From contig NZ_WAAQ01000001.1 of NCBI RefSeq assembly GCF_008868125.1, positions 868,001-932,000 of the forward strand: 64,000 bases of DNA, written 5' to 3'. Every line of letters starts with the position of its first letter. The first letter of the stretch is position 1. The DNA is from Microbacterium maritypicum (GTDB taxonomy: Bacteria > Actinomycetota > Actinomycetes > Actinomycetales > Microbacteriaceae). Both the position numbers and the translations under genes were made by a program. Of this stretch, positions 24,885 to 33,639 are shown in pieces. The notes below the pieces were generated by a model. That model saw nothing but the letters and a program-made list of their open reading frames with translations. It did no database searches and had not been told where the DNA came from.

Positions 24885-27800
24885 TCAGCGCCCCGACAGT
24901 GCCTTCATGATGCGCTGCGGCGACACCGGCTGCGCGGTGCCCAGTCGCTGTGCGAAGACGCTCACCCGATACTCCTCCAGCAGCCAGCGCACCTCGACGA
25001 GCGCGGGTGTCGCGTCGGCGGAGAGCGGGATCGTGCCGCCCGCGTCTTCGAAGGCCTTCGCCATCCGCTCGTACTCGGTCATGCGCGCGCGGTCCTTGCC
25101 GGGTTCGCTGGAGAGGGTCTTCAGCCGGTCGAGCATCCCCTCCAGGTATCGGGGGAACTGCGTGAGGCGGTCGGCGCCGGCGGCGGAGACGAACCCGGGG
25201 TGCAGCAGGCCGCTCAGCTGGGTGCGGATGTCGTTGAGGGGCCCGAGCAGGGCGAGCGAGTTCTGCGACTTGATGCCGCGCTCGACGTCGCGGGATTTGG
25301 TGAGGATGCGGGCGACCAGGGAGACGCACGCGAAGAGCTCGTCGACGAGGACGGAGGAGACCGCGTCGCGCACCCGCGCGAAGTCCGCCTCGTTGCGCAC
25401 GATCCCGTCGGGCACGAGACCCTCGATGACCTTGCGCGCGACCGCCGCGCGGCAGTCCTCGATGAGGGCGGCGGCGGAGGGATAGGGCGAGGCGGCGAGC
25501 GCCAGCTTCTCCTGGCTGGTGAGGTGCTCCTGCACATAGGACGAGGGCGAGGGCACGCCGAGCAGCACGAGCCGCAGCACGCCGTCGCGCGTGGCGGCAG
25601 CGGCGGCATCCGGGGTGGATTCGACGCGTACCGAAACGGTCTTGCCCTGGTCGACGATGGCCGGATACCCCCGCACGACGCCGCCGGCGACGCGGGTGTC
25701 GAGCACCTCGGGCAGGTCGCCGAAGGTCCAGGCGGTGAGGCCCGTCTGCTCGAGCGGTGCGGCGGCCACGCGGTCGACGCCGCCGCGTTCGGCTCCGCGG
25801 CCCGCTCGTGGCGTGCCGGCGCGGGCCGGAGCGGCGATCGATCGGGCGACGCTGCTGCGTGCGCGGTCGGAGAGCTGGGCCTGCAGGGCACGCAGATCGC
25901 GCCCCGAGCCGACGATCCTGCCTCGCTCGTCCACGGCGCGGAAGTTCATGCGCAAGTGCGGCGGCACCCGCTCGTCGTCGAAGTCGGCGGCGGAGACCAG
26001 CTGATTCGCGAGCGGTTGGATGCGGCGGGCGAGGGCCTCCTTGAGCGTGCGCGGCGGCAGGCCGCCGTGCGACTCCGGTCCCTCCTCGACGAGCTCTGCA
26101 CCGAACTTCTCGGCCCAATCGGCCGCGGGGACGACATGGCGGCGGATCGCCTTGGGGAGGGCGCGCAGAAGCCCGGTCACGAGTTCGGCGCGCAGGCCAG
26201 GAACCTGCCAGTCGAAGCCGCGGTCCTCGATCTGCGCGAGCAGCGGCAGCGGCACGACCACGCTCACACCGTCGTCGTCGGCGCCGGGCTCGAACCGGTA
26301 CGCGAGGCCGAGCACCTGGTCGCCCTGCGTCCACCGCGTCGGGAACTCGCGCTGATCCGCTCGTTCCTCGTCATCGATCAGGTCGCTCTCGCGCATCACG
26401 AGCAGCTTCGGCGTCGTGGCCATCGCCTCGCGCCACCAGCTCTCGAACGAGCGCACGTCGAACACATCGGTGGGGATGCGTTCGTCGTAGAACCGGAAGA
26501 CGGCTTCGTCGCCGGCGAGGATGTCGCGGCGGCGCTCGCGCTCCTCGAGCTTCTCGAGGCGTTTGCGCAATTCGGCGTTGCTGCGCCAGAAGGCGCTCAC
26601 CCGCTTGTCGATCCGTGTCGGATCCCACTCGCCCTCGACGAGCGCATGCCGCACGAACAGCTCTCGCGAGGCGGCCCGGTCGATGCGGGCGAACTGCACG
26701 CGCCGACGCGGGATGATCTCGAGCCCGAACAGCGTCACCTTCTCGAAGGCGACCGCGGCGCCGGCATCCTTCGACCAGTGCGGCTCGGTCACCTGACGCT
26801 TGGCGAGGTCGCCGGCGAGCGGCTCGGCCCAGGCGGGATCGATCGCGGCGACCGTGCGCGCGAACGTGCGCGAGGTCTCGACGATCTCGGCGGCGATCAC
26901 CGCGCGTGGGCTCTTCTTGCGCAGCCCCGACCCGGGGAAGATCGAGAAGCGGATGCCGCGGGCGCCGCGGTACTCCGCGACACGACGGCCCTTCGGCTCC
27001 TTGGCGGGGGCGTGCGATCTGCCCGCAGGGGCGGTGCGCTCGTCGAGGATGCCGATCTGCGAGAGCAGACCCGACAGCAGGGCGCGGTGGATGGCGTCGG
27101 GATCGCTGGTCGCGTCGCGCTCGTCCGTGCGGGCGTCGTCGCGCTGCCGGTCCGGTGTCTTCACGAGTGTGCGCAGCTGGCGATGCACGTCGAACCACTC
27201 GCGCACCCGCACGTAGTTGAGGTGCTCGGAGCGGCACAGCCGGCGGAAGGCGCTCGAGCCGAGTTCGCGCTGCTGCTCGCGCAGGTGGTTCCACAGATTC
27301 AGCAGGGTGAGGAAGTCGCTGGTCGGGTCGACGAATCGAGCGTGCAGACGGTCGGCCTCCTCCCGGCGTTCCTCCGGCCGCTCCCGCACATCCTGGATCG
27401 TCATGCCCGAGACGATCGCGAGCACGTCGCGCGTCACGGTGCCGCCGGAACCGGCCCGACCGGCTTCGATCAGCATGCGGGCGAACCGCGGGTCGATCGG
27501 CATGCGCGAGATGTCGCGACCCGTGCGGGTGAGGTGCGGGGCGCCGTCGCGGCGGGACGGCTCGACCGCACCGAGCTCGGTGAGCAGGTCGAACGCGGCC
27601 TTCACACCGCGGGAGTCGGGCGGGGTGAGGAAGGGGAACGCCGTGATGTCGCCGAAGCCGAGCGAGAGCATCTGCAGGATGACCGAGGCCAGAGACGTGC
27701 GCAGGATCTCGGGCTCGGTGTATTCCGGCCGCTTGGCGTAGTCCTCTTCCGAGTAGAGGCGGATGGCGATGCCGTCGCTGGTTCGACCCGCGCGGCCCGA

Positions 27801-28835
27801 ACGCTGATTGGCCGAGGCCTGCGAGACGGCCTCGATCGGCAGCCGCTGCACCTTGGAGCGATTGCTGTACCGGGAGATGCGTGCGGTGCCGGTGTCGATG
27901 ACGTACTTGATGCCGGGGACCGTGAGGCTCGTCTCGGCGACGTTGGTGGCGAGGATCACCCGGCGGCGCACCCCGGCCACCCGGCTGCGCTCGAACACCC
28001 GGTGCTGATCGGCGGCGGAGAGTCGTCCGAACAGGGGCAGCACCTCGGTGGGGGCGCGGTCGTTCGCATAGGCGCCCCGAACGGCGTCGGCGGCATCGCG
28101 GATCTCGGCCTCGCCGGGGAGGAAGACGAGCACGTCGCCCGGCGCCTCGCGGTCGAGCTCGCGCAGCGCGGCGACGATGGCCGAGACCTCGTCCTCCGGC
28201 TCGGCCGGCTCAGCCTCGTCGTCCGCATCCTCGACCGGACCGCGATAGCGGATCTCCACCGGGTAGGTGCGTCCCGAGACCTCGATGATCGGTGCCGGCG
28301 TGCCGTCGGAGGCGGCGAAGTGCTTCGCGAAGCTCTCCGGATCGATCGTCGCCGAGGTGATGATCACCTTGAGGTCGGGGCGCTCCGGGAGGATGCGGGC
28401 CAGGTAGCCGAGCAGGAAGTCGACGTTGAGGGAGCGCTCGTGCGCCTCGTCGATGATGATCGTGTCGTAGCGCGTGAGCAGCCGGTCGCGGTGGATCTCG
28501 TTGAGCAGGATGCCGTCGGTCATCAGGGCGATGCGGGTGGCGTCGGACACCTTGTCGGTGAAGCGCACCTTGTATCCGACGAGCGTGCCCATCTCGACCT
28601 GGAGCTCTTCCGCGACCCGTTCCGCGATCGTGCGGGCGGCGAGACGCCGGGGCTGCGTGTGCGCGATGCGCTCTCGCCCCAGCTCGAGCGCGATCTTCGG
28701 CAGCTGCGTGGTCTTGCCAGAGCCCGTCGCACCCGCGACGATCACGACCTGGTGGTCGCGGATGGCATCGGAGATCTCCGCCCTGGCCGCACTGACCGGC
28801 AGCTCCGGGGGATAGGAGATCACAGGGGAGGACAT
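24885..28835 (-). CDS. hrpA: ATP-dependent DEAH-box RNA helicase HrpA
   Basis: A 1316-residue DEAH/RHA helicase of normal HrpA length. Motif I GATGSGKTTQLPKIA (about residue 34), motif II DEAH in IIIDEAHERSLN, the nucleic-acid motif LVFLPGEAEI (here VLVFLPGEAEIRDA) and motif VI QRSGRAGRTSDG form the helicase core. HA2/OB-fold regions and the long DUF3418 C-terminal domain follow. HrpA acts on RNA and stalled ribosomes in other bacteria. The Met at 28835 lies eight bases behind a TACGAT box; the longer open frame upstream is antisense to another gene and rejected. Confidence 0.96.
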   Translation of the reverse strand: MSSPVISYPPELPVSAARAEISDAIRDHQVVIVAGATGSGKTTQLPKIALELGRERIAHTQPRRLAARTIAERVAEELQVEMGTLVGYKVRFTDKVSDATRIALMTDGILLNEIHRDRLLTRYDTIIIDEAHERSLNVDFLLGYLARILPERPDLKVIITSATIDPESFAKHFAASDGTPAPIIEVSGRTYPVEIRYRGPVEDADDEAEPAEPEDEVSAIVAALRELDREAPGDVLVFLPGEAEIRDAADAVRGAYANDRAPTEVLPLFGRLSAADQHRVFERSRVAGVRRRVILATNVAETSLTVPGIKYVIDTGTARISRYSNRSKVQRLPIEAVSQASANQRSGRAGRTSDGIAIRLYSEEDYAKRPEYTEPEILRTSLASVILQMLSLGFGDITAFPFLTPPDSRGVKAAFDLLTELGAVEPSRRDGAPHLTRTGRDISRMPIDPRFARMLIEAGRAGSGGTVTRDVLAIVSGMTIQDVRERPEERREEADRLHARFVDPTSDFLTLLNLWNHLREQQRELGSSAFRRLCRSEHLNYVRVREWFDVHRQLRTLVKTPDRQRDDARTDERDATSDPDAIHRALLSGLLSQIGILDERTAPAGRSHAPAKEPKGRRVAEYRGARGIRFSIFPGSGLRKKSPRAVIAAEIVETSRTFARTVAAIDPAWAEPLAGDLAKRQVTEPHWSKDAGAAVAFEKVTLFGLEIIPRRRVQFARIDRAASRELFVRHALVEGEWDPTRIDKRVSAFWRSNAELRKRLEKLEERERRRDILAGDEAVFRFYDERIPTDVFDVRSFESWWREAMATTPKLLVMRESDLIDDEERADQREFPTRWTQGDQVLGLAYRFEPGADDDGVSVVVPLPLLAQIEDRGFDWQVPGLRAELVTGLLRALPKAIRRHVVPAADWAEKFGAELVEEGPESHGGLPPRTLKEALARRIQPLANQLVSAADFDDERVPPHLRMNFRAVDERGRIVGSGRDLRALQAQLSDRARSSVARSIAAPARAGTPRAGRGAERGGVDRVAAAPLEQTGLTAWTFGDLPEVLDTRVAGGVVRGYPAIVDQGKTVSVRVESTPDAAAAATRDGVLRLVLLGVPSPSSYVQEHLTSQEKLALAASPYPSAAALIEDCRAAVARKVIEGLVPDGIVRNEADFARVRDAVSSVLVDELFACVSLVARILTKSRDVERGIKSQNSLALLGPLNDIRTQLSGLLHPGFVSAAGADRLTQFPRYLEGMLDRLKTLSSEPGKDRARMTEYERMAKAFEDAGGTIPLSADATPALVEVRWLLEEYRVSVFAQRLGTAQPVSPQRIMKALSGR

Positions 28836-28843
28836 AGCCCTCC

Positions 28844-28892
28844 ATCGTATGCCGGGATCGGGCATGTGCATGCCGATGTCAGCCCCTACGAT
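28844..28892. promoter_or_regulatory. Divergent leaderless promoters with a shared central inverted repeat
   Basis: TACGAT occurs on both strands: reverse at 28844-28849 for hrpA (eight bases to ATG) and forward at 28887-28892 for the acyltransferase-like gene (six bases to GTG). Midway lies the inverted repeat GGCATG-TG-CATGCC (28861-28874), in the region where both -35 contacts would fall. Confidence 0.55.
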
Positions 28893-28898
28893 CGGGGG

Positions 28899-30101
28899 GT
28901 GATCACTGCTCTCGCTCCCGTCCGGTGGTTCCACGAGTTCGGACGGCCCCCGCGCATCCTGGGCCTTGACATCGCCAGGGGGCTGGCGATCCTCGGCATG
29001 GCCGGAGCGCACATCGGCGAGACCGAGCCGTTCCAGTGGCTCGACCCGGCCACCTGGACCGATCTGGTGCACGGACGCTCCTCGATCCTCTTCGCGGTGC
29101 TCGCCGGCATCTCGATCGCCCTGATGACCGGGCGCAGCGCCCTCCCCGAGCGGGAGCGCATCCCGAGCATCCGGCTGAACCTGATCGGCCGGGGCGCGGT
29201 GATCTTCGTGATCGGTCTGGCCTTGGAGATGCTGAACACCCCGATCGCGGTGATCCTCACGCTCTACGGCCTGCTCTACGTCGCGGTCATCCCGTTCCTG
29301 CGCTGGCGACCCTGGCAGCTGCTGGCGGGAGCCGGGGTGCTCGCGCTCCTGGGCCCCGCGCTGCTCGCGTTCCTGAATGCGGTGATGCTCAACCCCTACG
29401 GTTCCGGCATCGGGTTCGTGCTGTACGGCACTTATCCGATCACCGTCTGGATGGCCCTGGTGCTGGCGGGCATGGCGCTCGGGCGCCTGAACATCGGGCG
29501 GCTGCGCACCGCGGTGGCGGCTCTCGGCATCGGACTCGCACTGATGGTGATCGGATACGGCCTCGGAGGCATCGGACAGGCAGCGGGTATCACCGGTGTC
29601 GTCGGCGGCAGCTCGTCCGCCGCGGAGCTCTCGTCGGGCAGCGGCTCGATCATCGACGGCGGTTCCGGCAGTTGGGCTCCGCCGGCCGGGTGGGAGGACT
29701 ATCCGCAGGCGCTCGCCGCGTCCGACCCGCTTCGCGCCGTGCTCACGGCGGTCTTCGCGGTCGACCCGCACAGCGGCGGCACGGCCGAGATCCTCGGATC
29801 CGGCGGCTTCGCGCTCACGATCATCGCCCTGTGTCTGCTGCTGAGCAGGCCCTTGCGCTGGGTGCTGCTCCCGCTCGGTGCGCTCGGTTCCATGCCGTTG
29901 ACGGCATACAGCGCGCACGTCCTCTCGATCATGGTGGTCGGCGGGCCGGGCGGGTTCTTCTCCAGCAACGCCTTCTGGGCCGCGACCGCGATCGGGCTGC
30001 TCGTGATCACGACGCTCTGGTCGATGTTCTTCGGACGGGGGCCGCTCGAACGTCTGGTCGGACGAGGAGCGGCGGCGATGGCGGCGGTGCCCCGGCGCTG
30101 A
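28899..30101 (+). CDS. Multi-pass membrane acyltransferase-like protein (HGSNAT/DUF1624 type)
   Basis: A 400-residue integral membrane protein with about nine to ten hydrophobic segments. The N-terminal block PRILGLDIARGLAILGMAGAH is characteristic of heparan-alpha-glucosaminide N-acetyltransferase-like (DUF1624/DUF418) proteins, and PLGALGSMPLTAYSAHVLSI near the C terminus matches their last conserved region. A Ser/Gly-rich extracytoplasmic loop lies at about residues 240-265. It may acylate cell-envelope glycans (family-based inference). The GTG start at 28899 lies six bases behind TACGAT. Confidence 0.85.
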   Translation: MITALAPVRWFHEFGRPPRILGLDIARGLAILGMAGAHIGETEPFQWLDPATWTDLVHGRSSILFAVLAGISIALMTGRSALPERERIPSIRLNLIGRGAVIFVIGLALEMLNTPIAVILTLYGLLYVAVIPFLRWRPWQLLAGAGVLALLGPALLAFLNAVMLNPYGSGIGFVLYGTYPITVWMALVLAGMALGRLNIGRLRTAVAALGIGLALMVIGYGLGGIGQAAGITGVVGGSSSAAELSSGSGSIIDGGSGSWAPPAGWEDYPQALAASDPLRAVLTAVFAVDPHSGGTAEILGSGGFALTIIALCLLLSRPLRWVLLPLGALGSMPLTAYSAHVLSIMVVGGPGGFFSSNAFWAATAIGLLVITTLWSMFFGRGPLERLVGRGAAAMAAVPRR

Positions 30102-30116
30102 GCCGATCGGCGCCGG
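30092..30116 (+). terminator. Possible terminator overlapping the acyltransferase-like gene end
   Basis: CCGGCGC (30092-30098) pairs with GCGCCGG (30110-30116) across an 11-base loop containing the stop codon. No T tract follows. Confidence 0.35.
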
Positions 30117-30146
30117 CACTCCCGGAAGCCGAGAGGGGCGATGTGC

Positions 30147-30152
30147 TAGCGT
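30147..30152 (+). promoter_or_regulatory. Possible -10 box for the PKD/LamG gene
   Basis: TAGCGT predicts a transcript start near 30159 and therefore a leader of about 170 bases, the longest in the window. No clear -35 is seen. Confidence 0.45.
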
Positions 30153-30182
30153 GGGATCGCGCACGCTGTCTGGCGTTCGCGA

Positions 30183-30329
30183 CCGACCCGCATCTCGGGT
30201 CGGACTGGGGAGTTCTGAACTGGGGAGTTCACACCACCGCGTTGCGGCGTTCTTCGCCGCCTCGATGTCGTCGAGCGCGCGGTGGAGTGACGACCTCGCG
30301 TTCGGAACAGCATGGACTGGGGAGTCACT
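30183..30329 (+). promoter_or_regulatory. Structured 5' leader with three ACTGGGGAGT repeats
   Basis: Within the leader, a perfect hairpin (CCGACCCG 30183-30190, loop CATCT, CGGGTCGG 30196-30203) is followed directly by two copies of ACTGGGGAGTTC (30204-30215 and 30219-30230). Next is a possible three-way junction: outer stem CCACCGCG (30234-30241) with CGCGGTGG (30278-30285) encloses hairpins GCGGCG-TTCTT-CGCCGC and CTCGA-TGTCG-TCGAG, which abut each other. A third repeat, ACTGGGGAGTC (30316-30326), supplies the ribosome site before the GTG at 30330. No match to a riboswitch class is recognised. Confidence 0.6.
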
Positions 30330-33300
30330 GTGGGGAATACGAGTTTCGGGCGACGAGCGCGGGGTGTCGTCGCGTCAGCGCTGACGGCGGGTCTGCTGAT
30401 CGCCGGTCTGTCTGGTGTGGGCGCGACAGCGGCGGGTGCGGCAGAGGTGCCGCCGTCGATGCCGCCGCAGTTGCAGCGCGACGAGAACGTGGTGACGTCG
30501 GATCCGATCCCGACCGTGCAGATCGACAACGGCTACGTCTGGGCGCAGACCACGATCGGCACGACCGTCTACGCGGTGGGCAAGTTCGACAACGCGCGCG
30601 AGCCGAAGGCGGCCCCCGGTACGTCGTTGACCGCACGATCGAACGTGCTGGCGTACGACATCGTGACCGGCGCGCTGTCGTCGTTCGCCCCGAAGGTCAA
30701 CGGAGTGATCAAGGCGGTCGCTGCGTCTCCTGACGGATCCCGCATCTACATCGGCGGTTCGTTCAACAGCGTGAACGGCAAGGACCGCTGGAACTTCGCC
30801 GCACTGGATGCGAAGACCGGCGAGCTCGTCCCGCAGTTCGCGCCGTCGATCGGCGGCAGCGGTGTGTACGCGATCACGACCGACGGATCGAACATCTACC
30901 TCGGCGGTCTGTTCACCCAGGCGAACGGCGTCGCCCGCAAGAACCTCGCCGCACTCGACGCCGGGAACGGCGCTCTGCTGAGCTGGGCTCCGCTGGCCGA
31001 CCGTCAGGTCGATGCCCTCGTGATGGACCCGGCCGGGGCGAAGGTCATCGTCGGAGGCCGGTTCTCGACGCTCAACGGCAGCAGCCTGCGCGGATCTGCC
31101 GCGGTGGACAAGTCCACGGGGGCGGCTGACACCGACTGGGGCATCTCCAAGGTCGTCAAGAACAGCGGGAGCAGCAGCAACTCCGGCATCTTCGCTCTCG
31201 CTACCGACGCGAACACGGTCTACGGCACCGGGTGGAGCTGGTCCGGCGGGGGCAACCTCGAGGGCACGTTCGCCGCAGAGGCGGGAAGCGGCGCCGTGCG
31301 CTGGATCGCGGACTGCCACGGCGACCACTACGGCGTCTACTCCACCGGCAAGGTGGTCTACACGACGAGCCACATGCACTCCTGCAACACGATGGGGCTG
31401 CAGCCGCAGAAGAGCCCCGCGGTCTACCAGTACGCCGAGGCGTACACGACGGACGCGCGCGGCACCCTTTCCGCGAACACCTACTCCGGGTACGCCAGCT
31501 GGGCGGGAACTCCCGCACCGTCGCCGTATCAGTGGGCACCGGACTGGTCGGTGGGCACCACGACCGGACTCGGCCAGGCAGGCCTGTCGATCACCGGCTC
31601 CGGCGACATGATCTCGATCGGCGGCGAGTTCCGATCCGTCAACGGCGGTCAGTTCGAGGGACTGGTCCGGTTCTCCACCAACCCTCCGGCCGGCGCGAAG
31701 GACGGCCCCCGCGTCGCCGATGCGAACTGGAAGCCCACCGCGGGCACCTCGCCCGTTCCCGGTCGTGCTCGCGTGTCGATCCAGACCAACTGGGATCGGG
31801 ATGATCTGACGCTCACCTACGAGCTGTACCGCGCCGGAACCGCTGAGCCCGTGGCGAGCACGACCGCAGACGGAACCTGGTGGAAGCGCGCGACGGTCAC
31901 GCTCGACGACCCGTCGGCGACTCCGGGCGCGACCCAGAGCTACACCGTGGTCGCGAAGGACGCCGACGGCAACACCGCGACCAGTGCGAGCGTGAGCGCG
32001 AAGGCCACAGCGGGCACCGTGTCGGCATACACGACGAAGGTTCTCGCCGACAGCCCCTCGCTGTACTACCCGATGGGGAACGTCTCGAAGGACTGGGCGG
32101 GATCGAACAACCCGGTGAACGGGACGGGCGCCACGGTCTCGTCGTCCGGAATCGAGAACGGCGGCACCGGATCGACCACCGTCAACGGCACCACGAACGG
32201 ACGGGTGTCCTCCGACGCCAAGGCAACTGTGTCGAAGGACTTCTCCTCGGAGATCTGGTTCAAGACCACGACGACGACCGGCGGCATGCTCATCGGCTCC
32301 GGCTCCGCCAAGACGGGGAGCTCGGCGACGGTCGACCGTCACCTCTACATGACGAACAGCGGGACGCTGACCTTCGGAGTCTTCGCAGCGCAGACCCGTG
32401 CCACCATCTCCGGAGACAAGGCGCTGAATGACGGCGCCTGGCATCACGCCGTCGTCTCGCAGAGCGCGGACGGGATGAAGCTGTACGTCGACGGGGAGCT
32501 CGTCGCGTCGGATCCGGCGGTGACGAACGCCAAGACCGATCCCGCGTATGTGCGCATCGGGGGCGACCTGCTCACGGGCTGGCCGTCGGCTCCCTCGTCG
32601 AACTACTTCAAGGGGTCGCTGGATGAGGCCGCGGTGTACTCGTTCGCGTTGAACTCCGAGCAGGTGCGCTCGCACTTCCAGGTCGGAAAGGGCCTCAAGG
32701 CTCCGACGGCGGTCTTCACCGCGCAGACGACCGATCTGAGCGTGGCGGTCGACGGCGCAGGTTCCGTCGCCGACGGTGCGGCCACCATCAGCGCCTACGC
32801 ATGGGACTTCGGCGACGGCTCGACGGCCACCGGCGCCACGGCGTCGCACGAGTACGCGGCGGCGGGAACCTACACGGTGCGCATGACCGTGACCGACAGC
32901 AGCGGACTGTCCGCGTCGAGTGAGAAGCAGGTCGTCGTCACGGCGCCTGTCGCCGCCGATGTGGTGGCGGCCGCCGACGGATTCGATCGTGCGGTCGAGT
33001 CCGGATGGGGCACTGCGGACATCGGCGGTCTGTGGACGCCGATGCAGGGCAAGTCGACGGCGCTGTCGGTCAAGGACGGCGCCGGAGTGATCGACCTCGT
33101 CGCGGGACAGACGCGAGAGATGCTGTTGGACGATGCGTCTGTGCGCGATTCCGCCACGACGATGTCCTACTCGCTCTCGGGCGGTCCGGAGTCGGGCACG
33201 GTCTACGTCGGTGCGGGCTCTCGTCGCACGGGTGACGTGGGGTACCGCGCTCTGGCGTGGCATCGCGCCGATGGCTCGGTGTGGGTCGTGATCCAGCGCA

Positions 33301-33587
33301 ACGGCACGGCGATCGCCAGCGCGGCGGTCCCCGGTATGACCTGGAGCGCGGGGACCGTGTTCCACCTGTCGACCGAGACGTCCGGTTCGCCGTCGACGAC
33401 GATCCGCGCGAAGGTGTGGGCCGACGGGCAGCCGGAGCCGGCGGCGTGGCTGGTGTCCACGACCGATGCGACCCCCGCGCTGCAGGGCGAGGGCTCGCCG
33501 TCCGTGTTCTCCTATCGGGCCGGCGCCGCGACCGGCACCAACGTCGTGAGCGTGAACGAGGTCAAGACCCTTCGACAGGGCGAGTGA
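30330..33587 (+). CDS. Large secreted PKD/LamG-domain protein
   Basis: A 1085-residue secreted protein. The signal peptide (residues 1 to about 37, GRRARGVVASALTAGLLIAG, ending ...TAAGA) is followed by a beta-propeller-like region with repeated IYIGGSFNSVNG-type blocks at about 140, 189, 240 and 429. An Fn3-like segment covers about 470-560. A LamG/concanavalin-like domain (about 575-785) contains GAWHHAVVSQSADGMKLYVDG. A PKD domain (about 790-872) contains YAWDFGDGS and YTVRMTVTDSSG. A last beta-rich domain reaches the end. No LPXTG motif or terminal membrane helix is seen. Probable extracellular glycan-binding or matrix protein. The GTG at 30330, behind GGGGAG, is preferred to an ATG at 30312. 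Confidence 0.85.
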   Translation: MGNTSFGRRARGVVASALTAGLLIAGLSGVGATAAGAAEVPPSMPPQLQRDENVVTSDPIPTVQIDNGYVWAQTTIGTTVYAVGKFDNAREPKAAPGTSLTARSNVLAYDIVTGALSSFAPKVNGVIKAVAASPDGSRIYIGGSFNSVNGKDRWNFAALDAKTGELVPQFAPSIGGSGVYAITTDGSNIYLGGLFTQANGVARKNLAALDAGNGALLSWAPLADRQVDALVMDPAGAKVIVGGRFSTLNGSSLRGSAAVDKSTGAADTDWGISKVVKNSGSSSNSGIFALATDANTVYGTGWSWSGGGNLEGTFAAEAGSGAVRWIADCHGDHYGVYSTGKVVYTTSHMHSCNTMGLQPQKSPAVYQYAEAYTTDARGTLSANTYSGYASWAGTPAPSPYQWAPDWSVGTTTGLGQAGLSITGSGDMISIGGEFRSVNGGQFEGLVRFSTNPPAGAKDGPRVADANWKPTAGTSPVPGRARVSIQTNWDRDDLTLTYELYRAGTAEPVASTTADGTWWKRATVTLDDPSATPGATQSYTVVAKDADGNTATSASVSAKATAGTVSAYTTKVLADSPSLYYPMGNVSKDWAGSNNPVNGTGATVSSSGIENGGTGSTTVNGTTNGRVSSDAKATVSKDFSSEIWFKTTTTTGGMLIGSGSAKTGSSATVDRHLYMTNSGTLTFGVFAAQTRATISGDKALNDGAWHHAVVSQSADGMKLYVDGELVASDPAVTNAKTDPAYVRIGGDLLTGWPSAPSSNYFKGSLDEAAVYSFALNSEQVRSHFQVGKGLKAPTAVFTAQTTDLSVAVDGAGSVADGAATISAYAWDFGDGSTATGATASHEYAAAGTYTVRMTVTDSSGLSASSEKQVVVTAPVAADVVAAADGFDRAVESGWGTADIGGLWTPMQGKSTALSVKDGAGVIDLVAGQTREMLLDDASVRDSATTMSYSLSGGPESGTVYVGAGSRRTGDVGYRALAWHRADGSVWVVIQRNGTAIASAAVPGMTWSAGTVFHLSTETSGSPSTTIRAKVWADGQPEPAAWLVSTTDATPALQGEGSPSVFSYRAGAATGTNVVSVNEVKTLRQGE

Positions 33588-33597
33588 CCGGGTGAGC

Positions 33598-33639
33598 GGG
33601 TGGGGGGTCCCGGCATGAGCCGGGCCCCCACCCTTTCTG
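33598..33639 (+). terminator. Strong terminator after the PKD/LamG gene
   Basis: GGGTGGGGG and CCCGGC, separated by a two-base bulge, pair with GCCGGG and CCCCCACCC around the loop ATGA, and TTTCT follows. The convergent SDR stop begins at 33640, so it may serve both genes. Confidence 0.85.

Noticed and set aside
23952..30101. A forward frame open for about 2000 codons across the antisense strand of hrpA
   Set aside because: It has the Arg/Gly/His-rich composition of a GC-driven shadow frame. Only its last 400 codons (from GTG 28899, behind a -10 box) encode a recognisable protein.
28836..30164. N-terminal extension of hrpA by about 440 residues
   Set aside because: The extension is antisense to the membrane acyltransferase-like gene and has shadow composition. 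Motif I is correctly placed with the start at 28835, which has a -10 box.
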